Source of the DNA: Saposhnikovia divaricata
Lineage: Eukaryota; Streptophyta; Magnoliopsida; Apiales; Apiaceae
Reading direction: 5' to 3'
Assembly: GCA_036435485.1 (NCBI GenBank)
Contig: CM071598.1
Span: forward strand, 139,294,148 to 139,358,147
DNA length: 64,000 bases
Each line of letters begins with the position of its first letter. Position 1 is the first letter of the stretch. Below are positions 34,640 through 44,330 of the stretch, piece after piece. A program made the position numbers and the translations under genes. Below the pieces are notes generated by a model, which did not search any database, had not been told where the DNA came from, and worked only from the letters and a program-made list of their open reading frames with translations.

Positions 34640-35003
34640 GAGTATCTCCAAGAGACTCTCTACTCTAGCTACTAACTCAAAAATTTGGGAGGGAAAACAA
34701 AATTGTTGCTCCAAGAAATTTTTAGTAACTCTTAAAAACACTAAAAGCCTTTCTTTATTCTCAATTTGAAAAGCACGCTTACACTCTTAACTATTATTAT
34801 ATTATATATTCCTACTATCTCTTTCTCTCTCCCCATTCATTTTATACTTTTTTAAATTCAAACTATTTTTAATAATAAAAAATTAATTAAAGAGTTAATA
34901 TAGAATTGTTGGAGTCTTGGAAATGAACACCCACTAAATTCTTAAAAACCAATAATTTATATTATTTATAAAAAAATGAATTAAGAAACTGTTGAAGATA
35001 CTC
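34640..35003. mobile_element. MITE with GAGTATCTCCAA-type ends
   Basis: The left end GAGTATCTCCAA is matched by the complement of the right end TTGAAGATACTC. About 364 bp, AT-rich, no ORF. It is followed by TAA; the left flank is TAT, so the TSD is imperfect. The superfamily may be PIF/Harbinger. Confidence 0.62.
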
Positions 35004-35006
35004 TAA

Positions 35007-35710
35007 GGGCAACTCAAACCGTGGACCAAAAATTTAAATTTGGGGCAGTTTTGTCCCAAATTATTCCAACCGTGAACTAAGAAGTGATCCAAATTTGAAT
35101 CAGTAAATAGTACTGATTCAAATTTGGATCACTACTATTCATATTCACTGATCCAAATCTTTATATCATTATAATATTGTTATTTTTCTTTTTTTGTTGA
35201 TTTTGTTAATGTTATTAAAAGTAAATTAATTAATTTTGGAATATAATTAAATTCACATTAAATTCTAAAATGAAATATAAAAATACATAAAGATTCAAAA
35301 TACATTAAATATTAAAATCCGAGATAAAGTTGCTCATATAGCACTTCGAAATGCAATAATTGATTTGTGGGAAAAATATATTAATTCTGATAATTATTAT
35401 ATTTATGTAATATGTTAATGCTTTTAATTTATTTTCATGTAACGTTTCATTTATTTCGAATGCATTTTGTAACATTTTATTTTTATTCGAATGTAATTTA
35501 GTTATAATCTAGTTGTTGTTGATGTTATTATTATGATTTATAATGAAATTAATTTATCTTTTTTTAAATACTTAAAATAAAAATATATTAATATAATAAT
35601 GATAATTGAATTTAAAATTATATTTAGATCACATAGGTGGAATAGAATTTAGATCCAATAAATCACTTGGTGATCCAAATTTAGATCTTATCGTTGGAGT
35701 TGAGTTGACC
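35007..35710. mobile_element. PIF/Harbinger-like MITE
   Basis: The ends GGGCAACTCAAACCG and CGTTGGAGTTGAGTTGACC are inverted repeats, flanked by TAA (35004-35006 and 35711-35713). Internal copies of GATCCAAATTT are also inverted near both ends. 704 bp, no ORF. Confidence 0.72.
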
Positions 35711-35713
35711 TAA

Positions 35714-35935
35714 TATTGCAAATGATCTCAAACTAGAAACACACTTTACTCAAAAAGCAAAAACGCAAGTTTATTAAAAAAAAAGGAGTTCACCGTGAAA
35801 AGCCCAAAGTCCAAACCCATCCGTGAACGCAAGTTTACTAAAAACGGAAAACCCAAACCCAAATATGATGTAGGCAAACCAGGTTTAGCTAATCAGCCGT
35901 ACAAAGTTTATACGTATATAACTGTTGATTAAAGT
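35714..35935. other. Short spacer, nothing recognised
   Basis: A-rich unique-looking sequence with the phrase ACGCAAGTTTA(T/C)TAAAAA occurring twice. No ORF or element ends were seen. Confidence 0.5.
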
Positions 35936-35938
35936 TAA

Positions 35939-36271
35939 GAGGGTGTTTGGGAGGAGAAAGTAAAGTTGTTTACTTTAAGTTGAATGAAAGTGTTTGGGTA
36001 ATTTTACTTAAAGTTAAATGGGGGTTAAGTAATTTTGGTTTAAAGTGAAATTTGACATACAAAAAATTTAAATTCATGATATTTAAGCTTTACAAGAATT
36101 GTGAAAAAAAATAAAAAATAAAAAAAATCCATAAGTCAAAAGTACCTAAATGAAACTTAAGAATTAAAGCAGTTTTTTAACTTAAAGCCGGCTTAAAACT
36201 CCCGTTGCCAAACACCTCAAAAACGACTTAAAGCTAATTTTTGCTTTAAGCCCATGTACCCAAACGGGCTC
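35939..36271. mobile_element. PIF/Harbinger-like MITE, 333 bp
   Basis: Ends GAGGGTGTTTGGG and CCCAAACGGGCTC are inverted repeats flanked by TAA (35936-35938 and 36272-36274). No ORF. Confidence 0.72.
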
Positions 36272-36381
36272 TAAGTTTTTTGCTGCCACAAATGGCAACA
36301 TTTTAGCATTTAATTTTAAAAATGTGCCAAGAGAAGGATTATATGTTTTGTTGTTGACCCCACATTCTTGAATAATTAGTA

Positions 36382-36667
36382 CTTCCTCCGTTCCCCGTGA
36401 TTTTTTACATGGGAATGAACACGGACATCAAGAAAATGTATAAAAAATAAGTAAAATTAAATGAAAAGTTGGTAAAATGATGGGATCTATGAATATTTAA
36501 TAATAGATTTGAGATAATGGAGGAAAGTAGTGGGTGTAATAGTATTTTTTATTATTAAATATATGAGATAATAGATGTAATAGTGGAAAAAATATTAAAT
36601 ATATGAGATAATGGATGTAATAGTAGGAAAAACTTACTATTTTTGAAATGTAAAGAAACGAGAGAGA
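36382..36667. mobile_element. Stowaway-like (Tc1/mariner) MITE
   Basis: The left end CTTCCTCCGTTCC after TA resembles the plant Stowaway end CTCCCTCCGTCCC, and the right end AAACGAGAGAGA before TA is its degenerate complement. About 286 bp, AT-rich. Confidence 0.66.
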
Positions 36668-36669
36668 TA

Positions 36670-36967
36670 CTTCAAAATACAGTAAACACAGGAGTAGTAC
36701 TAGTTCTGGATATTACCAATTGTGCAAGTTTGTAAAGTTTGAGTTCACATTACCGTGATAAAGAGTAAAAAGTAAAACCCCTGTAGTTGCCTAGGAATCT
36801 TGAAAGTTGGAAACTACTTGAAGCAAAGTTTGTTCTTAAAAATCAACAAAATCTTGCCCATCTTTGCTCAGTTGTCCATAAACCAACACTTACAGTAAAT
36901 TCTCCCACATTTGGTTCTTGCCCTTGAAATAAAACTCACTCTTACTTCTCAGCATCTCATTTTCTTG
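36670..36967 (+). promoter_or_regulatory. Inferred promoter and first non-coding exon of the MSL gene
   Basis: Non-repetitive sequence next to the MITE cluster. Its last 80 bp are a C/T-rich leader ending in TTCTT followed by the consensus donor GTAAGT at 36968. No clear TATA box was seen. Assignment as 5' UTR is inferred from that donor and from the acceptor TTTGGATAG at 44323, seven bases before the MSL start codon. Confidence 0.42.
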
Positions 36968-37041
36968 TAAGTATTTACCCTTTTAGCTTGTTGCTCAGTA
37001 ACTAATTAGTAGTTCATTATTGTTGTTTGTTCATTATGAAA

Positions 37042-39023
37042 TGAAAAACAACACCTAGAGGGGAGGTGAATAGGTGTTTATGGTTATTAATGTGAATTTA
37101 TGAACTGTTTTGAAAATAACTGAAAACAGCTTGCTGTTTGTAATAACACAGTTCACAAACAGCACGGTGTTTGTATCTAAAATGCAATGCAGAAAGAATA
37201 TAAACAGTAAGTAACAGAGACACACAATCTTTTAGCCAGGTTCGACCCCTAATCCCCTATGGTCTACGTCCTGGTCCCTTACCAAACTTGGTAAGAGAAT
37301 ATATTATTGATCAAAGATAATCCAATTACAAGATACAACAATATATCTCCCCTTTTCTTAGCTACTGACAAATGGCTTGCTGAACACCTGTTTCTGAACC
37401 TGCTCTCTAAGCTATACTTCCCAAGTATACTTCTCTAGCAACGTTCACCAAACCCTTGTTCCCTAACCAATCTGTCCAGCAACTAAAATACCCAGTTGCT
37501 TACAAATGGCTTGCTGTTTTTCTGTGCTAGAACTAACTCTCTAAGCAATACTTCCCAAGTACACTTCTCTAGTCTAGTTCAACCCACCCAAACCTTAAGC
37601 CAACCTTGTACAGCAACTATTCAATACAACTTGAACAATACAAAGATTTAAACCAATTACAACTCAACCTATGAACCCCTCTGAATATATATGAGCGTGT
37701 ATATATGGATTTAAAAGGTTTAGAAGGATTTTGCAATGTAAGCTTTGTAGTTGTGTGTAGCTTCTTGTTTCTGCACTATTCGGGGTTATTAAGAACTGAA
37801 GATTATCAGTCCTTAAAAAGGAAAGCAAGAAACTTGAAAGTTCATCCTTTGAAGAGAATTTCCAACGGTATAAAAATGAACCGTTAGAGATGATATCTTT
37901 GTTTAAGCATTGGAATGAAACTTTGTCTCTCAACTGATGGTGAAGGAGAAGAACGTGTATGGAGATAAAAGTGCCCATCATGAGAGTCATGTGTTTGTTT
38001 AAAGTGGAGGTATGGTGTGTCATTAAATTAATGAAAAGTAGAACTTTACTTTTCTTAATTTAACCCAAGGAATATGTTTGTCTCCCAATATGTATAGAAT
38101 ATGAGTGTTGGCATGTTAAATAACATTCAGAGGGCCCGTACACGTTTCTAACATTATTCCCACTTCATGCTCTTTAAATATCCGAATAATTCTTTAATTC
38201 TTCCAGACACAATCAGCTTGCTGTTTGTGAAACTGGTATGCTGATTGTCCATGCATTTGGCTTGTTGTTTGAGACAATCTGGTTAAACTATAATACCCTG
38301 CAAAACCAAGTTAACACAATACACTGCACAACCAAGTTAGCACAATACAGAAATAACATGATGTTTTATATCAAACAGCTTGCTGTTTGCGTATTGACCG
38401 TGTGCAACTGGCTTGCCAAATTGTCACTGTATCTCAACTTTGGTTTGCTGTTACATAGACTGATTATACAATCAGTAAGCTAGACAACCCTGCAAAACCA
38501 AGTTAGTACATATAGAAATAACATAGCAAGTTCATGTCAGCTTGCTGTTTGGTTCCGCCAAGTCCGAATCAGCTTGCTGTTTTGGTTCTAGCGAGTTCAT
38601 GTCAGCTTGCTGTTTTCGTTCTGGTGAGTTCATATCAGCTTGCTGTTTTGGTTCTGGTGAGCTGAACAGATAGATGACTTTATACCTTTGCATTTCCATA
38701 TCACCAACCAAGTTACCTGATAATATACTTATGCATAGCAAACACATATATATGCGAATAATATATCAAGTGATTCAATCATATAATTGTAAGCTAGATA
38801 TAGTGAAGCTAGTACAAGATAAGCAATCAGCTTGTTGTATATAACATCAAAATACACTAGGGTTACAATCTCCCCCTTTTTGATGATTATATACCAATAT
38901 GTGATGAGCTAAAAGCTTTCCCTTAATCATTGATCAATACTTCCTGCAAAACAAGATTAGATAAATACACATGAAGTATTGCAATGCACCATTTGTATTC
39001 ATCATCAAAATATCACACCAACA
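37042..39023 (-). repeat. 3' LTR of element E (left copy)
   Basis: 1982 bp. On the plus strand it starts TGAAAAACAACACC and ends CACACCAACA. The word CAGCTTGCTGTTT or close variants occur about a dozen times, four of them in a near-tandem block at 38537-38650. Confidence 0.95.
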
Positions 39024-39445
39024 ATCTCCCCCTTTTTGATGATGACATACTAGAATACATCGGAGAGACTATGTTGCTCCCCCTAAAACAATGCTCCCCC
39101 TGATTAACATAATATCTCAGCATATAATCAGGTTAGCAGAATTCATCATATGCAATAAGATATAACCACGACTCATCCCTGCATAAATCATATAATTGAT
39201 AAAACCAACATATAACACATATAATATTCCAAAATATATGTAATCATCAAAATCAAATAAGCTAACATAGCACATCTCCCCCTTTTTGATGATTACCAAC
39301 ATATATTTTTAGGAGTACATACTCCCCCTCAACCTATGCATCATTGATTTAACATCATGATATACAGTTAAGCACATAAGGATTTATATCAAATAAAATC
39401 CCAAACACATAACCTCCTTAAGAGTTAACCTCCTAAAATCTCTCC
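39024..39445 (-). promoter_or_regulatory. Multiple polypurine tracts of element E
   Basis: On the minus strand GGGGGAG-type tracts lie at the complement of about 39026, 39077, 39092, 39275, 39322 and 39440. The first abuts the LTR and is the functional PPT candidate. Such arrays are characteristic of Sireviruses. Confidence 0.78.
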
Positions 39446-39748
39446 CCCTTAATCATTAAAAAGGGTAATCACGTACCATATTCAATATAAGCATGGATTA
39501 TGAAGTACCACATAATGCACGAGTACACATTTACTCAATAAATTGCATACGAAAGAATTAACAATATGTATGCATACACACGTAAATAATAACTTGCATG
39601 CAAGTGAATTACACAAAAAAACATTATTGGAATCTATAGTGGAATAGCATATTAATTTAGCATGCAAATAATACTAAAAAAGTAAGCTAAAGTACCAAAC
39701 TTTTGCACTTAGCTTGCTGTTTTTAGGGACCTTTTGTTGCACAAAAAC

Positions 39749-40248
39749 TCAACATTTTGGCATCCATACTTGCTTGATTCCTGCATGGTTAGTTGCTAGC
39801 ACATAGATAAAATTTAAATCAGATTTATTTACACATTTTTGTACCACTTTTGGTGCTGAAATCTTTGCTCTTTGTGTGCTGCCAAAATCATTATGGTAAG
39901 CTGTTTTCGTCCAGGTTCCATACTGGTAAGCTGTTTGCATCCAGGTTCCATACTGGTAAGCTGTTTTCTCAGAAAACTTGTTGATATCAGCTTGAACTCT
40001 CCTTTGTACTTGTGTGGAGCTTTATTTCAGTTGGCTTGATGATATCCAAGTCCTTGCTTGTCAAAAGTAAATCTTTGTTTGCCCATCAACGCTTTGAGTG
40101 TGTCTTCTGCCCCTTTTTTTTCCTTTTTTTTAAGATCCTTGAATTCTTTCTCCAAGGATTTGGTCTTTCCATCTTGCAATGCTTCGATGGGACTTGATTC
40201 CCCTAGTTTAAATGCCTCAAGAGCTGTATTTTTGGCTTCAAATTCCAC
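39749..40248 (-). pseudogene. Second, decayed copy of the gag C-terminal half (element E)
   Basis: Two minus-strand fragments downstream of gag repeat its C-terminal half. The segment 40248-40027 has SLEKEFKDLKKKEKKGAEDTLK, paralleling the gag coiled coil. The segment 39940-39749 has QTAYQ-like units, then NKSDLNFIYVLATNHAG and ends QVWMPKC, paralleling the gag ending PIWVPKH. Neither has an ATG. It is either a partial tandem duplication or a remnant of recombination between two related gag genes. Confidence 0.6.
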
Positions 40249-40376
40249 CCTTCTTCATTTTGAGACTTATGAACTGAGATTTGTCTCCACACATATGTCT
40301 AGTGCATCCGCTATCCAAAATCCATTGCTTTGACCTTCCTTTAGCCGCAAGACATATCTACAAAACAAACACCAAC

Positions 40377-41927
40377 TCAATGTTTTGGTACCCATATAGG
40401 TTTGGGTCCAAATTGGTTAGTAGCAATAGTATATAAAACATTTAAATCAGTTTTCTTGATCCACATTTGGATCACTTTTGGTGACTTATTTTGCTTTCTG
40501 CTACTATGTTGGTAAGCTGTTTGTCTTCTGTCAGAAGCAGTCTGGTATGCTGTTTGTCTTCTGTCCGGAGCATTCTGGTAAGCTGTTTGTAGTCTGACTG
40601 GTCCATTCTGGTATGCTGTTTTCCTTTTATGATTGATTTGAACCACACACTGACTTTCCAGATGGCCTTTTCCACCACACTTGTTGCATGTCTTCCAAGG
40701 CATAGCATAATCGTAAGGTATGCCATTTCTTCTATCGTATTTGAGTGCACCATGCTTCTTGTTGAGGTTCATGCTAACTCCTTCTCTTACCAATGGAACA
40801 TTTGCCTTCTTCATCATTGTCTTTAAGCTGTCTTCTCCTTGAACAAACGTTTCCATCTCTTTCTCGAGATCCTTGACCTCTTTTTCCAGGAGAGAGATCA
40901 GTTCAGCTTGCTGTTTGATAAGAATGGCATGCTGTTTGTCTGCACATTCAGCTTGCTGTTTTCTCTTCTCCGTAGATTTTGAAGACTCGGCTTGGCTAGA
41001 TTCCTTAATCTTGTATGTTTCTATACACTCATCTCTAGCTTTAATCTTTGACCTCAAATCCCTGAGTTCTTTCATAAGAACCTCATTCCTTTGTATAATT
41101 AATTTATTAACTCCCTCGAATTGAATGAGTTTCTCCTTTAAATCAGCAATAAGATCATCATGGTTGATTTCAGGAGCCTTTTCAACCATTAAATCAGAAA
41201 TGATTTTCTTCAAATGAGTATTCTTCTTTTCAAGCTCATTATTTTTATTTTTCAATTCCATGAACTCAATGATAGATACATTACTTGGCATATGCATGGT
41301 TAGTTCATCTAGCATAGTAGAAGTAAAAGGTAAATCAGAGTTAATTGAGTTTACCTCACTTGCATCATCCGAATTTGAATAATCACTATCCACATTTTCT
41401 TCTCTTATGGATCCTTCATCATCAATACCAACAAAAGCTAGGTCGACCATGTCATCACTTGAGTCATCATTAGAAGCTGATTCCTCATCATCATTCCTTG
41501 TAAGGAGTGCCTTAGATTTATTTGTGTCACTTGAGGCAGCTTGCTGTTTGTGACAATCAGCTTGCTGTTTTGGATTGACACATATTGTAGCTTGATAATG
41601 CATTTCTAAGGTATCCCATATTTCCTTTGCTGTGATGCACGTAGAGACCTTGTCATAATCTGAATCTGAAAGACCACAAATTAGTGTATACTTGGCATTT
41701 CCATTATAGCTTGCTTTTATCAATTCTTCCCCGGTAAGATCATCAACATCTTTTGGCTTGCCGTTTTCATCCACAAAGGTAAATGGACCATCTTGAACAA
41801 CCAACCATTCAAGTGGATTTCTGATCAGAATCATCTTCATCCTTAGTCTCCATAAATCATAATTTTCTGTACCAACGAGAAGTGGTGGCATGTTTAATGA
41901 TTCTCCCTCTTCATAAACGTGTGCCAT
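40377..41927 (-). CDS. Copia gag lacking most of the capsid core (element E)
   Basis: 516 codons from the ATG at 41927 to TGA at 40377. The N-terminus has the Copia gag start (YDLWRLRMKMILIRNPLEW, ITAKEIWDTLEMHYQ). Compared with gag of element B, about 110 residues that should follow, including the FDRF and LPEKW motifs, are missing and replaced by KQQAD-type repeats. A long coiled coil, a CCHC knuckle CNKCGGKGHLESQC (about residue 420), and four QTAYQ-type repeats follow. Loss of the capsid half suggests it cannot form particles alone. The first ATG near the PBS supports this start. Confidence 0.9.
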   Translation of the reverse strand: MAHVYEEGESLNMPPLLVGTENYDLWRLRMKMILIRNPLEWLVVQDGPFTFVDENGKPKDVDDLTGEELIKASYNGNAKYTLICGLSDSDYDKVSTCITAKEIWDTLEMHYQATICVNPKQQADCHKQQAASSDTNKSKALLTRNDDEESASNDDSSDDMVDLAFVGIDDEGSIREENVDSDYSNSDDASEVNSINSDLPFTSTMLDELTMHMPSNVSIIEFMELKNKNNELEKKNTHLKKIISDLMVEKAPEINHDDLIADLKEKLIQFEGVNKLIIQRNEVLMKELRDLRSKIKARDECIETYKIKESSQAESSKSTEKRKQQAECADKQHAILIKQQAELISLLEKEVKDLEKEMETFVQGEDSLKTMMKKANVPLVREGVSMNLNKKHGALKYDRRNGIPYDYAMPWKTCNKCGGKGHLESQCVVQINHKRKTAYQNGPVRLQTAYQNAPDRRQTAYQTASDRRQTAYQHSSRKQNKSPKVIQMWIKKTDLNVLYTIATNQFGPKPIWVPKH

Positions 41928-41968
41928 AGGATCTGTACTTTCCTGTTACAGAAATGTTAGTATACCAA

Positions 41969-41980
41969 GCTTTGATACCA
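41969..41980 (-). promoter_or_regulatory. Primer-binding site of element E
   Basis: The minus strand reads TGGTATCAAAGC two bases from the LTR; this fits initiator-Met tRNA and fixes the orientation. Confidence 0.9.
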
Positions 41981-41982
41981 AT

Positions 41983-43964
41983 TGAAAAACAACACCTAGA
42001 GGGGGGGTGAATAGGTGTTTATGGTTATTAATGTGAATTTATGAACTGTTTTGAAAATAACTGAAAACAGCTTGCTGTTTGTAATAACACAGTTCACAAA
42101 CAGCACGCTGTTTGTATCTAAAATGCAATGCAGAAAGAATATAAACAGTAAGTAACAGAGACACACAATCTTTTAGCCAGGTTCGACCCCTAATCCCCTA
42201 TGGTCTACGTCCTGGTCCCTTACCAAACTTGGTAAGAGAATATATTATTGATCAAAGATAATCCAATTACAAGATACAACAATATATCTCCCCTTTTCTT
42301 AGCTACTGACAAATGGCTTGCTGAACACCTGTTTCTGAACCTGCTCTCTAAGCTATACTTCCCAAGTATACTTCTCTAGCAACGTTCACCAAACCCTTGT
42401 TCCCTAACCAATCTGTCCAGCAACTAAAATACCCAGTTGCTTACAAATGGCTTGCTGTTTTTCTGTGCTAGAACTAACTCTCTAAGCAATACTTCCCAAG
42501 TACACTTCTCTAGTCTAGTTCAACCCACCCAAACCTTAAGCCAACCTTGTACAGCAACTATTCAATACAACTTGAACAATACAAAGATTTAAACCAATTA
42601 CAACTCAACCTATGAACCCCTCTGAATATATATGAGCGTGTATATATGGATTTAAAAGGTTTAGAAGGATTTTGCAATGTAAGCTTTGTAGTTGTGTGTA
42701 GCTTCTTGTTTCTGCACTATTCGGGGTTATTAAGAACTGAAGATTATCAGTCCTTAAAAAGGAAAGCAAGAAACTTGAAAGTTCATCCTTTGAAGAGAAT
42801 TTCCAACGGTATAAAAATGAACCATTAGAGATGATATCTTTGTTTAAGCATTGGAATGAAACTTTGTCTCTCAACTGATGGTGAAGGAGAAGAACGTGTA
42901 TGGAGATAAAAGTGCCCATCATGAGAGTCATGTGTTTGTTTAAAGTGGAGGTATGGTGTGTCATTAAATTAATGAAAAGTAGAACTTTACTTTTCTTAAT
43001 TTAACCCAAGGAATATGTTTGTCTCCCAATATGTATAGAATATGAGTGTTGGCATGTTAAATAACATTCAGAGGGCCCGTACACGTTTCTAACATTATTC
43101 CCACTTCATGCTCTTTAAATATCCGAATAATTCTTTAATTCTTCCAGACACAATCAGCTTGCTGTTTGTGAAACTGGTATGCTGATTGTCCATGCATTTG
43201 GCTTGTTGTTTGAGACAATCTGGTTAAACTATAATACCCTGCAAAACCAAGTTAACACAATACACTGCACAACCAAGTTAGCACAATACAGAAATAACAT
43301 GATGTTTTATATCAAACAGCTTGCTGTTTGCGTATTGACCGTGTGCAACTGGCTTGCCAAATTGTCACTGTATCTCAACTTTGGTTTGCTGTTAGATAGA
43401 CTGATTATACAATCAGTAAGCTAGACAACCCTGCAAAACCAAGTTAGTACATATAGAAATAACATAGCAAGTTCATGTCAGCTTGCTGTTTGGTTCCGCC
43501 AAGTCCGAATCAGCTTGCTGTTTTGGTTCTAGCGAGTTCATGTCAGCTTGCTGTTTTCGTTCTGGTGAGTTCATATCAGCTTGCTGTTTTGGTTCTGGTG
43601 AGCTGAACAGATAGATGACTTTATACCTTTGCATTTCCATATCACCAACCAAGTTACCTGATAATATACTTATGCATAGCAAACACATATATATGCGAAT
43701 AATATATCAAGTGATTCAATCATATAATTGTAAGCTAGATATAGTGAAGCTAGTACAAGATAAGCAATCAGCTTGTTGTATATAACATCAAAATACACTA
43801 GGGTTACAATCTCCCCCTTTTTGATGATTATATACCAATATGTGATGAGCTAAAAGCTTTCCCTTAATCATTGATCAATACTTCCTGCAAAACAAGATTA
43901 GATAAATACACATGAAGTATTGCAATGCACCATTTGTATTCATCATCAAAATATCACACCAACA
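41983..43964 (-). repeat. 5' LTR of element E (right copy)
   Basis: 1982 bp, the same length as the left copy; differences seen are single bases near the start, at CACGCTGTTT, at AACCATTAGAG and at GTTAGATAGAC. Confidence 0.95.
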
Positions 43965-43969
43965 TGAAA

Positions 43970-44323
43970 GTGATAGATATATCAACTTCAACTAATGAAT
44001 TAAATCTGACTTTTATGAATATTATATTGAATGTTTTGTCTTTTTGATGATTGTGGGTTATATAGTGATGGAAATCTCCAATAGGGTAGGAAGTGAATTT
44101 AAAATTTTAAATAGCCCACTTGTAGTTGCTAAGAAAGTGTTTATATGTTGTATTTAATGCTGCTGAAGTTATTGATGTCTAGTTCTTGATATTGAAGAGT
44201 GTAATGGTTTCCCAGAGAGTTGTGTACTCTAGATATTCGAAATTTTATGAATATGTTTTAATATATTTTAGTAGCTTTCTTTGTGATGACAATGGTTTTG
44301 CTGTTTGTTTGGAATTTGGATAG
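43970..44323 (+). other. Rest of the inferred 5' UTR intron of the MSL gene
   Basis: T-rich, no ORF of note, ending in TTTGGATAG, a good acceptor seven bases before the MSL start. In-frame ATGs upstream (for example 44286) would fall inside this intron. Confidence 0.5.
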
Positions 44324-44330
44324 GGTTATT

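Larger units (their letters stand above)
37042..43964 (-). mobile_element. Element E: young gag-only Sirevirus-like Copia element in the MSL 5' intron
   Basis: Two LTRs of 1982 bp (37042-39023, 41983-43964) differ at four positions by eye. The TSD is TGAAA (37037-37041, 43965-43969). On the minus strand the PBS is TGGTATCAAAGC and the PPT AAAAAGGGGGAGAT abuts the 3' LTR. Additional CTCCCCC tracts (plus strand) up to 39445 give the multiple-PPT pattern of Sireviruses. The internal region is only 2959 bp and codes for gag but no protease, integrase or RT, so it needs a partner to move. The near-identity of the LTRs shows it moved recently all the same. Confidence 0.94.

Noticed and set aside
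38532..38747. 71-codon ORF with KQQAD repeats in the LTR of E
   Set aside because: It is produced by the repeated DNA word; it is present in both LTRs and has no gag context. The word itself is reported as a finding.
44283..44330. Upstream in-frame extension of the MSL ORF
   Set aside because: It starts at a non-ATG codon or at 44286, lies before a good acceptor (44323) and is not similar to MSL N-termini.
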